From Talinum fruticosum (Eukaryota; Streptophyta; Magnoliopsida; Caryophyllales; Talinaceae), in contig JAITYX010000002.1 in assembly GCA_021018815.1 (NCBI GenBank), positions 11,997,001 through 12,061,000 on the forward strand: a stretch of 64,000 bases of DNA. Reading direction: 5' to 3'. The position numbers and the translations under genes are program-made. Within the stretch, counting starts at the first letter, position 1. Each line of letters starts with the position of its first letter. Shown here in pieces: positions 35,834 through 49,492 of the stretch. The notes beneath the pieces are model-generated. The model saw only the letters and a list, made by a program, of their open reading frames with translations, was not told the DNA's origin and ran no database searches.

Positions 35834-38800
35834 ATGAGGTTAGACGGAGAGATTACGGAGATTGATGATGCGAAGGAGGCAGAAATTGACAAGGAAGTGA
35901 ACTCAATTTCCAATTCTGATTCTCTCTCCATCACGGTTGGGTTTTCTCAACAAGTTGTTGTTGGCTACGCTCTCACCACCAAGAAGAAGGAGAGCTTCTT
36001 GCAACCCAAGCTCGAACTCATTGCTCGGTATTATCTCTTTATTTTGCATTATTTTACTGTTTCTGAATTCCATTTTTTCCCCTTGATTTTTGTAATTTGT
36101 CAAGTTTTAAATCTTGATTTTCTGCCAGAATGCTATTTGTCGTTCTTTTGGAGGCCCCATTTTGCTATCTAAATTAGAATATGGAATCTCAATGTGTGGT
36201 TCTTGGTAGTCGGAATAGTACTCCATTGCATATGTGTCCTTTCCTGTTGAATTTCGGGTGACTTAGTCGATGTCAATGCTTTGATAACTTTCGGGTTCAT
36301 CATTTGAAGATTTCCGAATTTCTCCCATAAATGGACTGTAGTCTTGTTGACAATAATAATTTCCCGATTCGCCTCCCTACAGTAGTTTTGTTTTAAGTGT
36401 ATAAAGCATGATACCAAAATGTTAGTCTCGTGTTTATTGTTTTAGATTCCATTGCACCGTATTGTGACATGTATTTGGATCTTAAAATGGTTATCTTCAC
36501 AAAAGCCACTCAGTGGAGAATTCGAGCCGAGGGAATATGTCAGGTTATAGTAGGGAACCGTGTTCTTCAGTATCTCTAGATTTGCATTTTGATTGGATTT
36601 ACTTTTGTTGTTCTTAAAGGGGTCACTGTTTCTGTGATGATATATAAATTGTCAAGAACTACAATATCAACAGAAGAAAGACAAAAATGGCCACTATCCT
36701 TGTCAAGAGCTAATGGATCAGGATTTGAAGTGTTTGGTTCTTCAATTTTATTTCTGAGCAAGTCAACTTAAATGTGCTATTTTGGTGCAGGACCAAGGGG
36801 ATTGTATTTGTCCCCATTGATCAAACTCGGCCACTATCAGACCAAGGTCCATTTGATGTTATTTTGCACAAGGTTGGTCAGTCATTACCATTTGCTATTC
36901 AACTGCACTTCCCTGCTCTTATCTTTCTCCTCATTCTACAATTTGAGGAAGGAACCGGCAGTCACCTTACCTTATCCTACATTGCATATGTCGATGACCT
37001 GAAGGGGCAAAGGGGAAAATAGCAGAGGCAGTGCTATTTGTTGCCTTTCTTGTTTCATTTTTGGTCATTATGTATCTTAGGTCTTTCAGTGTCTTGTGGA
37101 AGCCGCACTGAGATGTTGTTGCTGTGGTTCTGTGTATATTTAGTTCTTTCTTTTGTATTAACCTATACTCTTAACTAAGGATTAATAGTTCTAAGGAGGC
37201 ACAGAAAAAACATGTTTAGGTTTCTAGAATGTTCTTTCTACCCTACTTTCGTTTGTTTCCGCTTCTCACCCGTGTTTACCATGAACATAATAATTCCCGT
37301 TGCTTCTAGCCTTACTCTGTTGTGGTTCAACCATACCTCCTCACTGATTAATCTTGTGTTCCTTCCAGCTGATGGGAAATGAGTGGACCCGACTTCTTGA
37401 GGTCAGTAGTTCTGGCTATCTGATGCTTTGAAAATTTTATCTATAGTTTTGTGAATTCTTAATTTCGCAGAATATTGATGACTTTTAAGTGCTCTTACCT
37501 GTGGCATGACAAAAAGTTATTTTTAAAAGCAACTTAAATTTCTAATACAAATATTTAAAAAGAAAGGGCATGAGGGTGTTGATCTAGTTTGGGTTTGGAA
37601 AAAGGGACCTCCTGAATGGAGAATTAGGAAACTTTTGAGCAGGGATTATTGTTTTCCAAGTGATGTTGCTTTCCTGTTTGAAGTATCCCAGCAAAAGGTT
37701 CAGACTCTGTTCTTACTGTTTTTTCCCCTGTTGTAATTTCCTTTTAAAGGATTACAGAGTGAAGCATCCTGATGTGACGGTGCTTGATCCTCCATATGCA
37801 ATAAAATGTGTACACAACCGTCAGTCCATGCTTGAAGATGTTGCTGCATTGAATTTGGCTGATTGTCACGGTAAATCCTAATACTTATTAGTGGACAGTT
37901 GAATGTGGTGATTGTATGCCTTTTTTCCCCTAGAAAGGATAATCATTCCAAATTACTTGTTTTATGCTTATATAAATTTGTTTTGCGCTTTCTGCTGTCC
38001 CTTGTGTTGTTCCCCCTTGTTGATTATGGCTGTATAATTTTGGCTTGGGAGCCTCTGGATGGGACTGTCTATGTCTATGAATATTTTTTTGTTTGTGTAT
38101 TTGTTGATGCTATTATCTGTTACTCAACATGCTAATTCTGTCATTCTCTCCCATATTGACCAAAATAACACTGCTCATAGTGCGTGCTGTAGGTAGAGTT
38201 TGTGTGCCAAAGCAGTTGGTTGTAAAAAGAGACGCATCTTCAATCCCTGGTGAAGTCGCGAAAGCTGGATTAAAGCTACCATTAGGTATACTATCTGTGA
38301 CTGTGTTTGCTTTTATGGCTGTCTAAATCATTTGTGTTATTTGGGCTAGGCGAGGTTGATAGATTTCTGCCTAATATTGGTAAGTCACTGATTCTAATGA
38401 CGTCTATAGGATGTATAGGCATAGAGTAGCCTCATCATATCTCCATGGGTGCATCTATATGTTTGTACACGTACATTGTACGTTTTGTTATTAATTTAGA
38501 TTTTTGAAGGGCAGTATAATTATTCTCATTTCCAATGTACCAGGCTATTCAATTTTGGCCATTGTTGCTGCCTTATATTTTGGAGTATCTGGCATCCTTT
38601 GATCCCTTTCAGCTTGTGTTTGCTCTCTTGTGTATGTGAGAAAGTGGGAGTATGGCAGATATGAAAGGACTGGTATTAATTAGATGCAGTATCCTCAGAT
38701 TGTGTGGCATATATACTTCGTTGCTAATTAGGTTATTGCACTAGATCGTCTTACTCCATTAATGCTCAGTGATAACTTTCTTTTCCATTAAACACTTTTG

Positions 38801-40720
38801 TTAATTTCTCTTTCATTTTTTATTTGTGTGTTTGCTGGGGGAGGGGGAGGGCTATTCATGCATGGAAACCCAAATCTAGCTGTACATGCAGACTGAGAGG
38901 AACTATTTTTATTTTTTGTTCCCGTCTGTTTTTTTTTTTTTTTTGGAAACACCAAAGAAGGGATATTATATCAATGAATCCACATACGTACACATATCGT
39001 TGATTGCTTCATTCTTAATATATTGGATTTCCAATAGTGAATTTAAGCCTTGGCTTTGAATTGTATTTTTAGTGGCAAAACCGTTGTTTGTGGATGGAAG
39101 TGCGAAGTCACATCAGCTCTGCCTTGCTTATGATAAGGTCTCTCTGTCAAAGCTTGAGCCTCCATTAGTTCTTCAGGAGTTTGTTAACCATGGTGAGTTG
39201 TTAATCAGTATATGAACTTCATTTTCTGCCCTTGCTCTAGAATCTAGATAGCTAAACCAAGCTGCTTCGAATACTTTATTACCTATTTTATTGGGAATAT
39301 AGCTTGAAAACAATCTCATGCATCATTTGCAGGTGGTGTCATGTTTAAAGTCTATGTTGTTGGCGATGCAATAAAAGTTGTGAGGCGGTTCTCTCTGCCC
39401 GATGTCTGCAAGCGAGAACTGTCCAAGTATGCTGGAGTTTTTCAGTTTCCTAGAGTTTCTGGTGCTGCAGCAAGTGCTGATGAGGCAGATTTGGATCCTG
39501 GTGTGGCAGGTAAGATCTCTAAAACGTGTTTGCGTTGCCGATACTGTAATACTGTTGTATAACATGCAGACTGACCTGAAGCTGCCAACTACACAGAATA
39601 TATAAGCAACACAATGCATAAGCATGCTGAATAATGAATATGACTTATTAGGTTCGATGTTGAAATATTATCCATTGTAAACCGAAATACTCAAATTTCA
39701 CATGTAGAGTGTCCCTCCTGTTTTTCTTTTTCCTTCCTCCTGCTGTATTTGGGGGCAGTGGCAGGTGGGGCCTTGTGGGGAAAGCATTTGTTATTAACAA
39801 GTATCTGTTATCTTGCACTATGAATAGAGAAAATTAGTTAGGGCAGAAAGTGAAATACTAACTTTTTTTATGAAAGGTTACTTGCAGCAATTAAGTCTGA
39901 ACGCCTTTTTTTCTTTTCTTTTTTTTTTTGGTACTTTCTTGTTGCAGAGCTTCCTCCAAGACCATTGCTTGAGAGTCTCGTCAGGGAGCTTCGGAACCGA
40001 ATGGTGATTCTTCTTGTTCATTTTCTTCGGTTATCAAATGATATTGTCGCCTTCTGATCTGTGCTGGCATTATCCAGGGCCTTCGGCTGTTCAATATTGA
40101 TATGATCCGTGAGCATGGTACAAGAGATCTGTTCTATGTAATTGACATCAATTACTTTCCTGGTAAATGCCCGCATTTGATATTATAAGATTAATCTTAA
40201 TGCCTTCCCTATGTGCTCTCTTGTCTGTTCTATTTGCTTGTGTCAAATTATACCGAACTATTAGAAGCCCAACCTAGGGTGGATTTTCTTTGTGTGTTTC
40301 GTGTTGGGAGGGGGAGGGGAGGGGGAGGGGGAGGGGGTATGGTGTGTCATAGGTACACAAGCAGGCTCTTACAATATTTCTAGAGATGTTTTCATGGGAT
40401 ACTAGATCTAAGAGTTGACTGCCTACTAGATGACAGGATATTTTTGATATACTTGGCTACTTGGACTACTATTATCTGAAGTTGAAAAAATTGCTTCTTT
40501 TTATAAGACAACTTTCTGCCATCTAGGAATTGAATAATTTTTGGAGTTGGTAAAATCTGAATAATCTTAAATATCATGGACTTGCTGAAGGCCTGACTAA
40601 CTCTGAATTTGGCGTTTCTGCATATCAGGATACGGCAAAATGCCGGAGTATGAGCACATATTTACTGATTTCCTGCTGGGGCTGGCGGACAGCAAGTATA
40701 GGAAGCAACTATGTCCATAA
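35834..40720 (+). CDS. ITPK: Inositol-tetrakisphosphate 1-kinase / inositol trisphosphate 5/6-kinase (ITPK), ten exons
   Basis: ATP-grasp kinase acting on inositol polyphosphates in phytate and inositol-pyrophosphate metabolism. Exons: 35834-36027, 36791-36872, 37369-37401, 37750-37870, 38193-38285, 39073-39192, 39333-39509, 39948-40003, 40078-40162, 40629-40720; all GT-AG. They total 1053 nt, giving 350 residues in an unbroken frame. Visible motifs: VGYALTTKKKESFLQPKLEL (N-terminal inositol-binding part), DQTRPLSDQGPFDVILHK, HNRQSMLEDV, VAKPLFVDGSAKSH, LVLQEFVNHGGVMFKVYVVG (ATP-grasp core), and RLFNIDMIREHG...YVIDINYFPGYGKMPEYE, where the Asp and Asn of the last motif bind metal in the family. 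The N terminus (MRLDGEITEIDDAKEAEIDK) is longer than in the ITPK1 type and resembles the ITPK2/3 clade. Start 35834 is the first ATG in frame. Intron 9 contains a G-rich repeat. Confidence 0.93.
40306..40337. repeat. GGGGGA-type G-rich microsatellite in ITPK intron 9
   Basis: Five runs of four or five Gs separated by single As on the coding strand. The transcript could form a G-quadruplex within the intron. Confidence 0.85.
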
Positions 40721-42338
40721 ATGTTGACAAGTGCTTCAGTCACGAGTTTAACAATGTGCTGCAAGCTCTGGTCAATCCATGGAGAATTCGAATACATGCC
40801 AGAATCTGGGTAGCATTTGTAATTGCCAACTGGTATGAGAAACCACCTTAAAGCTCGCCTATGCGCTTAGCTTTCTTTCAGTTATGTTGTTATATGGTTC
40901 ATGTGTTACTTCTGATCAAATGCATGAAGCCAACTCTTTCATGTACATATTGTAATCAGGAACCTTCATTGAATCACGAATGGCCCCATCCTGGTCTTGG
41001 GGCTTCTTTCATCAGTACTCTGGGATTTGGGAGGAGCTAATTTGCAATTTTTAGCAGAAACTCTGGTTATCGGTATTCGATACCCATGAAGCTCTATGGT
41101 TAAACCGTATCTAATTGTTTGGGATGCATATTCCTTAAACATGTCATTGAGATGCTATAGCTAGTCTTTCGCGTGCCAAATGTTTATGTATTTTTGTTCT
41201 TTGGATGCCACCAATAATATCACTGCTGCTTTATGGAGCTATTCCATCCAGTATTGGAGCATATTTAACCCTTCATTTTTTTTCTTTCCTCGTTTTCTGT
41301 GGTGAGAAATCGTTTGAGCTTATGATTGTATTTCTTGGGAGAAGAATTGGCACCCTATGGTCTAATTGTTGATTGGCCCAATAAAAATAATCCAAAATAA
41401 GGAATTTCTGGCTACAAGCAGAATTGTTGTTGTATAATGTACGTAATGTTCCCTCCCCCATTTCCTGTTCTCTTAATCTCGACAATCTTAGAGATGGACA
41501 ACAGGAAGGAATGACCTCAAATGGCTTTCATATCTCCACGTCCACACGCAGCTAAAACATATTACACATAATTCACGTTATAATGGATATAAACGGGCAA
41601 GAGCTTTCCTTGTCCATACCCAATTACACATATTACACATAGTGCTATACTGTATCTTTGATAGACTATTAATCTGAGAGTTGCCATGAAAAACTCTATC
41701 GATTATAGACTAGTAATCTGAGAGTTGCCATGAAAACTCTTATATATACATAGTATGATACTGTATTGATATACAATAACACCGAACAAAAGACAGAGCG
41801 TACATATAGTGGCAAACCCACTTTAATTGTATGTAGATAAGAGGTTTAAACCTTCGGCCTCCAAAATCCAAACTTCTCTTTTATATCACATACCGCCAAA
41901 AGTTTATCGGAGCCAAGATTGCACAGAGACTTGTAAAATACCATCATATTAGCAAACGTAAAAGAAGGGAAGGCATCGAAGGATGGAGAACAGTCCCGAA
42001 GCTTAAATCTTAATAGCTGCAAGCAGACCTAATAATAAACTGATGTTCCGCTTATCAACTGGGTCTTCGTATTTACAACGCTTCACATAATCATAATATA
42101 GAATCTCAATCAGCAGGAAAGAGACCACTGACAAAATATAAGCAAAATGCTTCCCAAATAGGTATTCGAGTTGTCCATCAGGAGAAGCGTGTATAAACAC
42201 ATGCAACTGACAAGATTTGGCAATCTCCATCGATTGATCCTGTATTGCAATAGCACAATTATGTAGCTCCCACACAGCAGAGGACACTCAAAAACTACCA
42301 GAAAGAGCAAAAAAAAACCTGCAAAAGTTAATTCAGAG
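40721..42338. other. Convergent 3' region between ITPK (plus) and the F-box/kelch gene (minus)
   Basis: Holds both 3' UTRs. A short direct duplication occurs at about 41663-41696 and 41706-41739 (both contain AATCTGAGAGTTGCCATGAA). On the minus strand a donor/acceptor-like TTTTGCAG (about 42318) just past the kelch stop suggests the 3' UTR may be spliced. No separate gene seen. Confidence 0.4.
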
Positions 42339-43772
42339 TTAGGTGCTAAGAATTTGACAGCTAACCAACTCAGCTGATGCAGCTCTCGTCGATGCAATGA
42401 CTTTCCATGCACCTGACGACGGAGAAGATGCAACGGAACTTTCGCTGGAACAGCTCTCATTTGACAGTCCATCAGACTCAGAAGATTGCATAGATGATTC
42501 TGAGGCAACTTGCAAAACTGCAATATTGGAATTGGTATCTTTAACGATCACATGAAGCTTCCCCAAGAAACCAGCAAGTAGGTAAGGAGATTCAGCTTCA
42601 GTCTGATCACAAGTCATAGGAACTTCTCCAGAAACAACCTTCCAAGAATCATCTTGGGGATCATATTTCTTAATTTTAGCACTATCTAGTGAACCAGACA
42701 GATCTAGAGCATATAACTCATCATCAACAACAGCACTCAATTTAGTCCCTGCCTGTTTAGCAGGCCAACCCTCACCCATACCAACAGGCATTTCAACCCA
42801 TGAGTTTGTTTCTGGGTCATATATCTCTCCACCAGCATCAACGAAGAAAGGCCAGCAGTACAAACTCTGAGGCACATATAGTTTACCTCCGTAAGTTGTT
42901 AATCCCGTTGCAATCGGCTTGAGTAGGTCTGCTAGAAAACCAGTAGGCATGACTTGAGCCTTTGAGAACGGCATGCTAGGAACCTCAGACCATTGCCCAG
43001 TCTTGGGATCAAACACTTCAGCAGACTGCAAGGGGGTTAAGCCACCTCGGTACCTACTAACCCCTCCAACAACATAGAGCTTGTTATTTATGACCCCTGT
43101 TTTACTGTATGCTCTACCAGTTAACATGGGGCTCACCTCATTCCAAGCATTTGAAATAGGATCGTAACGCCAGACACAGCTCAAAGCCGATGCTCTTGAT
43201 AGTCCTCCAAGCACATACAGGCAGCCATTCACAGCCCCTATAGAACAGCCACAAAATGGCAATTTATCCAGTGCATCCCCTCTACCAAGCCACCCTCTTA
43301 TAGCATCTGATATTTTCAGCTTTGCTCCCAGCAAATTCCACATTTGAAGGATGGCTAAGCCTTTCCGAGATGCATCATGCTTGGAGTCATGAGGCATTAG
43401 CGGCAGTTTTTGCCATTTCTGAGAAACAGGATCCAGTGCATACCATAATAAACTTTCTTCAACACGAGACAATATGAAAACCCACTCTTCTGTTGTCTGG
43501 AGTTCTCTCCGCACGCTATATATTTCAGGAGTAGATATGGCTTCTTTCCAACTCCGTGAAACTAACTTTAGTTCTAAATAGTATATTCTAGGTACTTTAG
43601 CAAGAATCTGGAGTGATATCTCATCTGGAAGGTATGGAATTAATCTTGTGCTATGCTCAAAGCAGCTGGTTATCCTTCGCCTTTTGCAGGCATCACTCAG
43701 GGACTCCAGAGAACGCTTATTGCTACATTTAGTAGAACCATTTGAGCTAAATACAGTACCCATGAAGTCCAC
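42339..43772 (-). CDS. F-box/kelch-repeat protein, single coding exon, intact
   Basis: Probable substrate receptor of an SCF ubiquitin ligase: the F-box would bind a SKP1/ASK protein and the kelch propeller the target. It is a 477-residue uninterrupted ORF. Residues 1-42 are Ser/Lys/Arg-rich with a KRRR cluster (possible nuclear signal). The F-box is at about 44-90 (LIPYLPDEISLQILAKVP, then LELKLVSRSWKEAI). Kelch-type blades follow from about 170: GAVNGCLYVLGGLSRAS, NNKLYVVGGVSRYRGG with a following EVFDPKTGQWSEVPSM, GGKLYVPQSLYCWPFFVDAG, and DDELYALD with YDPQDDSWK. The C terminus has a Ser/Glu-rich stretch (about 430-458). Length and the long spacer between blades match the Arabidopsis At1g22040-type subfamily. 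The target is unknown. Confidence 0.93.
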   Translation of the reverse strand: MDFMGTVFSSNGSTKCSNKRSLESLSDACKRRRITSCFEHSTRLIPYLPDEISLQILAKVPRIYYLELKLVSRSWKEAISTPEIYSVRRELQTTEEWVFILSRVEESLLWYALDPVSQKWQKLPLMPHDSKHDASRKGLAILQMWNLLGAKLKISDAIRGWLGRGDALDKLPFCGCSIGAVNGCLYVLGGLSRASALSCVWRYDPISNAWNEVSPMLTGRAYSKTGVINNKLYVVGGVSRYRGGLTPLQSAEVFDPKTGQWSEVPSMPFSKAQVMPTGFLADLLKPIATGLTTYGGKLYVPQSLYCWPFFVDAGGEIYDPETNSWVEMPVGMGEGWPAKQAGTKLSAVVDDELYALDLSGSLDSAKIKKYDPQDDSWKVVSGEVPMTCDQTEAESPYLLAGFLGKLHVIVKDTNSNIAVLQVASESSMQSSESDGLSNESCSSESSVASSPSSGAWKVIASTRAASAELVSCQILST

Positions 43773-46090
43773 CAGGTCACTTCATAACCATAAAATGAAA
43801 GATAAAAGGCCTTTACCCTGAAAAAGATATTATTCCATCCCATAAATTGATATAATTACAAAAATGACTGGGGAGGCAAAGCCAGTGTTTGTGAGAAACA
43901 AAAAAAGAAGGCAAAATAGACTCCAAACTAAGTAATCAAACAATGATTGAATACAATTTGTTACATCTCACTTCTCATAACCTAAGTGCAGGCAAAATAG
44001 ACTGAATGATACAAACTTGATAATATTTCTTTCCTCCAACAGACCAGTTTCAGTTCGAGCAATAGCAATGCTGCTTTTAGGGAAGAACATATGAGACTCA
44101 TAATGGTGAAAGTGATGCATCCTCCATAACTCTTTTTTTTTTTTTTTTGGAGGGGGGTCTATGCTCCAAGAATAATCCTCCATAACTCCATATAAAGACA
44201 TAAAACACCACATAGCAGAGGGAAAATCATCTTGTACAACTCCACATTCTTTCATTTGGAAATGATGAATGATCTACATAAATGCTGATCTTATTCATTA
44301 GGTTGTGTCTCTTAGGTCAGCTTCTTTTAGGATGTCAAGAACATTTCAAGGACAAGACAAAGAGATGATATATCACATCATCTAAATGCTTCTTATATGA
44401 TAAAATGTCAATTCTATTCTTGGGAAATAAAGATTCAACAATAGACAATGAATAACAGTAAGTTTTTGAAAATAATCTAGTCGCATAAAGAAAACCAAAG
44501 GAAGCTACAAAATTGAGGACTAATGGATCAGGTAATAGTGATGTTGGAAGCTGTGCAAGTGCAACAATGAAGAAGTGATAAATTTCTGAACAAGATTAGA
44601 ACGAGGAAGGATGCACACAATTATAGTAAGTGCTCACTCATTCACAGTATAGGCATCAATATTGGTCTCGGATATTAACTAATAAATAGAGTCTTAACGA
44701 CAGATAGAGAACACAAAATAAAGGGGTAAAATACTCAGTAGTCTATACCACAAAATGAATAAGAAATCCAACACAAATGAGTCTACCAACTCTGAACTGT
44801 CAAGCACAGAGTGAACCAGATATTTGAAACTTCTTATAGTTTTCAGACAAGAAAGTAGAACTAAGGGGTACATTAACATTTTGTACAACTACAAGTCTAC
44901 AGCTCAATGTCTAGATTTGGAAATCAGTATTGACATTGAGGTAATCCAAAATAACAGTTTGGTAAAGGAGGGTAATTTGGTGTACCTGCAATTATTTGTG
45001 TAGATATAGACAACCTTGTGTTTACATTGGGTTCATCCAACCTAATCACACAATCTTATTTCGGTATGTTCTCAACTAATCCAGCTAAGCAATTTCATAA
45101 CAAAAAAAATATATGAATGAATTATCAGTGAAAAAGCCTCAACTAAAGAAATTTTTTTCTAAGTGCAATCAATGCATAAGTTTACAGACCTCAAAATGTC
45201 TACTGAACAGTTTATTCAACTGTTCAAGAAATACAACACTCTTGAAAGGTCAACTATTGTCCTTAGACAAATTTTTTGCACCACATGGTTCCCTTGTACA
45301 ATCCTAAAACATTCCCTGACCAACTAACAGTCTTTGGAAGTTTTTACCAAAGACCCAACTTCGAATCTGGGCTTTTGAGTCTACCTATTTAGCCAAAAAA
45401 AGAAAAAAAGCTCCTAAATATTTTCTTTCAAATTAAAATTAACGATAATTTCATCCACAAATGGAGGATTAATCCAAGGAAATATATCGCTCAAATAATT
45501 TGTTGATTTCATCAGAACTTGTTTACACTATGATAATTAGGTCTCTGCAATTTTGTCTTCTTCACCCACTCTAGCACAACAATTACCTAAATTTCAGAGA
45601 GTTTCTGCATTAAATTAACTCAGAATCGACAAGATTAAGCGAACAGCGACACACAACCAGTAGAAATTAAAGTTCGAATTGAAAATTACTTGAGCATCAA
45701 CAGTTCCTAAAGAATATCCGAATTCTGAGGGACGAAGAAAACAAGAAAAAGCTCTAAGAATCAAACTACACAACACTATTACACTAGCAATCAATAAAGC
45801 GAAAACGCCAAATTGAAAGGGAGGGAAAGCCAGAAAACAGTTGAGAGGGAAATTGCTCGGAAGCTAGCGCACCTTGTTCAGCTTCCGACGATCAAGAATT
45901 GTGAGTCATGCCTGCCGATCTGATGGAGAAAGCAAGAGGATGGAAATTCGATTGTCAAGCCCTGCGAAGTTGCGAGAGAGACAGAGAGAGAGAGAGAGAG
46001 AGGAAAGCTTAGGTAGGCAAAGACGTATACGGCTGAGCACTGCAGCTTACGCGCAGGTAACGATGTGAATGAGAGAGAGAGAGAGAGAGT
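43773..46090 (-). other. 5' leader and probable 2-kb 5'-UTR intron of the F-box/kelch gene
   Basis: On the minus strand a polypyrimidine acceptor, TCTTTTTCAG|GGTAAAG, lies at 43817, 45 bp before the ATG. A matching donor, GAACAAG|GTGCGC, is at 45873. The proposed non-coding first exon runs from 45873 to about 46090 and is full of GA repeats (45974-46003 and 46073-46089; CT on the sense strand), as is common in plant 5' UTRs. The interval holds no protein-coding signal, which supports an intron. Exact transcript ends cannot be seen. Confidence 0.5.
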
Positions 46091-46973
46091 GCACTGATGC
46101 CTTTTTATTTACCTGAAAAATAAACAAGAAAATAAACCAATAATAAATAGTAGGTGTCAACAATAGAGGCGCGGGTGTATAGATTATGTAGGTTGTTTGG
46201 TAAAATTAGATTGTTTGAATAACGGATAATTATTTATGTAGTTGATAGTTGTTTAAGTAGTTGATAGTGGTTAGATTTTATCTCATTAGCAGATAAGCTG
46301 TTCAATTGAGCGAGTGAATAAATGTGTTCGAGTAAATTTAGCGGTTGAGTTAACCGATTATTGTAAATTGACGTAAAAGGATATATAATTTGTCAAATAT
46401 AAATTAATGAAGGGATTTTTTGTCAAAAAAAAAATGAAACGCTACTTTCAAATGTGAAAAATATTCTTAACTTTTCAAAACACTACTTGAAACGCTAAAA
46501 GTTATTGCAAACGTCTGGTTAAAACACTACCTTACTGAACGCTAATATTTGGTTGATTAGTGTTTTGATTTGGTCAAAACGCTAAAAGTTACTACAAACA
46601 CTTGTTTCCGAACAGGGCCATAGACTATTATTTTCTACTCCATCTCTTTTAAAAATAGTTATTTGGCTGCCAAAAAAATAATTATTTGGATTTTGATTCG
46701 AAAAAGTATAAAATTTATAATAAAATTTATAATAAAAATCAAATTGTTCTAATGCCTTTTTAGTCAAATTGTTCTAATTTTTCTAGGAATAAAAATTTTT
46801 AATAAAAAGGGGATAAAATTAGTAAATTACTTATGTCATTGAAATTTTTTTGTGACGGATATTATAAAATAAAAATAGTTTGTTAAAGTGATATGTATTG
46901 TTAAACGGATGGAGTATTCTTGGGCATAAATGAAGTTAATATTTGGATATGAATTTAGAAAATTAATATTCAC

Positions 46974-47031
<58 letters not shown>

Positions 47032-48290
47032 TATTAACAAGTAGTATATTTTTATTTGATGAAAAAAATCAGTATATCTTTCAATTGTATCATTTTGACT
47101 AGTTTTAATAATATATAGATGGGATAGAGGAAATTATAATAACAAAATGTAGTGGATAAAAGTAAAATTTTATAATTCGTGTGCCATAATTTAAAATTCA
47201 GAACATCATATTTGACATGTTGGATATGAAAGATGAAAAGATATTTCTTTTTTGGCTTTTCTAGTTTTCTTCCACCTATATAAGACAATTTTTTTAAGAT
47301 TCCAAGCAAGAATGCAATGAATTTAGCCAATATATGTATTTTTCAATTTATATATAGCCTTTAAAAGTAAGTAACTTTAGGACAATGAAGATACATTTAA
47401 ATTCTTGGGTGAGCAAAAATTATAATATTTTTTAACTAAAATCTTTAATAGTTTCTTTTTTATAATATTTTATTTTAATTTTTTAAAATTTATTTTCTTT
47501 TTTAATAATATTTTCTTTTTATATAAAAACCTATAAACCCTATACCGCTGTATTATATCACAATCTATAGTCATATATATATATATATGGCATAAGTTGT
47601 TTCCCACCCTCCAAAAATGAGAGGGAAAGAATCGGGAGAGGAAGAGCGACGGGGGTAGAATTCACGGCTGGTCCCCAACTCTCCATCAATATTGATAATG
47701 ATGGCCGCCTCAGATATTTTGATAGTTGAGTGCATTCTTTTCAAATTTCAAACCAAATAATAATTATATGATTGATGTTTTTCAGACTTGACCTTCCGTT
47801 AACGAAGAGATTGACGACAAATGTATATTATATTATAGTCATAAAATTACATTTTTTAGAATTATATTAAGTCTGATAAAGTTACATCAAAAATATAATC
47901 CGCACTTTTATTTAATCAAATCCAAATATTTGAATTATAAAATTGGAGATGAGCTAAAGTATAAGCTAAAGTATGGTATAAGTGACAAATTTTTTGAATA
48001 AGATGTTTAGCAAAAATACGCATTTATTAACCTCTTGTAAAAATAATATTAAATAAGGTATGAACAATTTCGTGCAATGTTAATTGTTTATTGAATTGTT
48101 GTTCATATCATTAAAGAATTTTTTAAGAACATTTCAATTTGTAGATTTGTTTTTGGATCAACTGTTAAACGATTCGTTTATCAGTTTAATTTATATTAAG
48201 TACTTGAGCTTATTGACTGTGATTCATTTGAAACAGTAGTTAGAAAGGTTCATGAAACACTGAAACCCTAAATATCGCAAAACCATAAAA
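46091..48290. other. AT-rich intergenic DNA between the kelch and TOR genes
   Basis: Promoter side of the kelch gene and 3' flank of TOR. A stretch at 46190-46625 with repeated CGCTAAAAGTTA motifs and an edge reading CCGAACAGGGCC resembles a decayed DNA-transposon fragment, without clear ends. A TA run lies at 47573-47588. No protein recognised. Confidence 0.4.
46974..47030. repeat. AAT trinucleotide microsatellite, about 19 units
   Basis: Uninterrupted AATAATAAT run of 57 bp in the intergenic region. Confidence 0.95.
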
Positions 48291-48486
48291 TCATATCTCA
48301 AACTTTTATTGCTATCATAAACCCCTTTTCTGTACAAATAACACAACAACATATGTACATGGAAAGATCATCTACTTGTCAAGATGCTAAAAATGGGGAA
48401 AAAAAGGTAAAAAAGGAATGAACATATGTACAATATAAACATATGCAGCCAAAAAAAAACACAAATATTGTACAAATGGCAGCTGT

Positions 48487-49492
48487 TCACCAAAATGGAC
48501 ACCACCTGAAAGGCACAAAAAAACGAATTAATCGAAGAATAAAACACCAATTATGATTTTGAAGAGGACAATCGGATTAGAATTATCTGTTTAATTCTGG
48601 AAACAGAATTCTGAAACGTCCTGTCGATGAAAACAGCGGGAGCTGAAATGAAAATTGGAAACAGGACCGCAAAACGAGCAACACTTATGGTGGATACCAG
48701 TTATAATCCTTGTGGAATACAGAGAATTGATATCTACAATCACAGATCTTTCTGTGAACGGAGATGGTTGTTACAAATCCAAATATTGTGCTCTCTATAT
48801 GAACTTTCTCCATTGGTTAGGGTTGTGTATCCAGACATGGCGTTTGGATATGAATTTCCTCAATTGATGAGAAATGTCTGCCCCTGTACTCTCTAGTAAA
48901 CTAACAATATCCTAAACAACAATGGGCCCAAACGAGAGGTTCACTTCAGCACCATTTTACTAACAAACTTTTGATCTTACCTATGATCAATATAGTTCAC
49001 TATGCGTCATAAAGGCATGAAGCTATTCTATAGTCCACCCATATCTTGACATGCATTTCCCAGCTTAAGTAGTAGAAGGTCAATGTTTTTTTTTTTTTTT
49101 TCAAATATAACCTCTGCAGTCAAGCACATAGTTGCTACATCCAATCACAGCCACACCCCCAGCTCAATGGGGATGCCGCTGTTGGACTTTCCCACAGCAT
49201 ATCCAACAGAATGAAACCATTTAAGCAGAGGAAAAAGGCCCTGTTGAACTGCTGATCACATATTTTAAGTTAGGTAATTCTACACAAACTTGCAAATCTA
49301 ATAATTTGGTAACCAGAGTAGTGAAGGAGATTACATGCATATACAAAGCCTCAACTACACAGTTGGTATGAAAATGCAACACACAAGATTAAGGAAATCA
49401 TACCCGACATAGTTTTGGCACAAGTTTTCATATGAAGTAGCTTGAGCTATCAACTTTTGAACCTGCAGTTTGACTGACAATCCATGCTCAAC
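48487..49492 (-). other. FATC domain of TOR, split by an 898-bp intron before a 19-nt last exon
   Basis: The C terminus reads [20 protein letters not shown], then [15 protein letters not shown] and a TGA stop. The conserved C-terminal Trp and the two Cys of the FATC motif are present. The last exon (48505-48487) follows the acceptor GTGCCTTTCAG and restores the frame exactly (GG|G). Confidence 0.9.
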
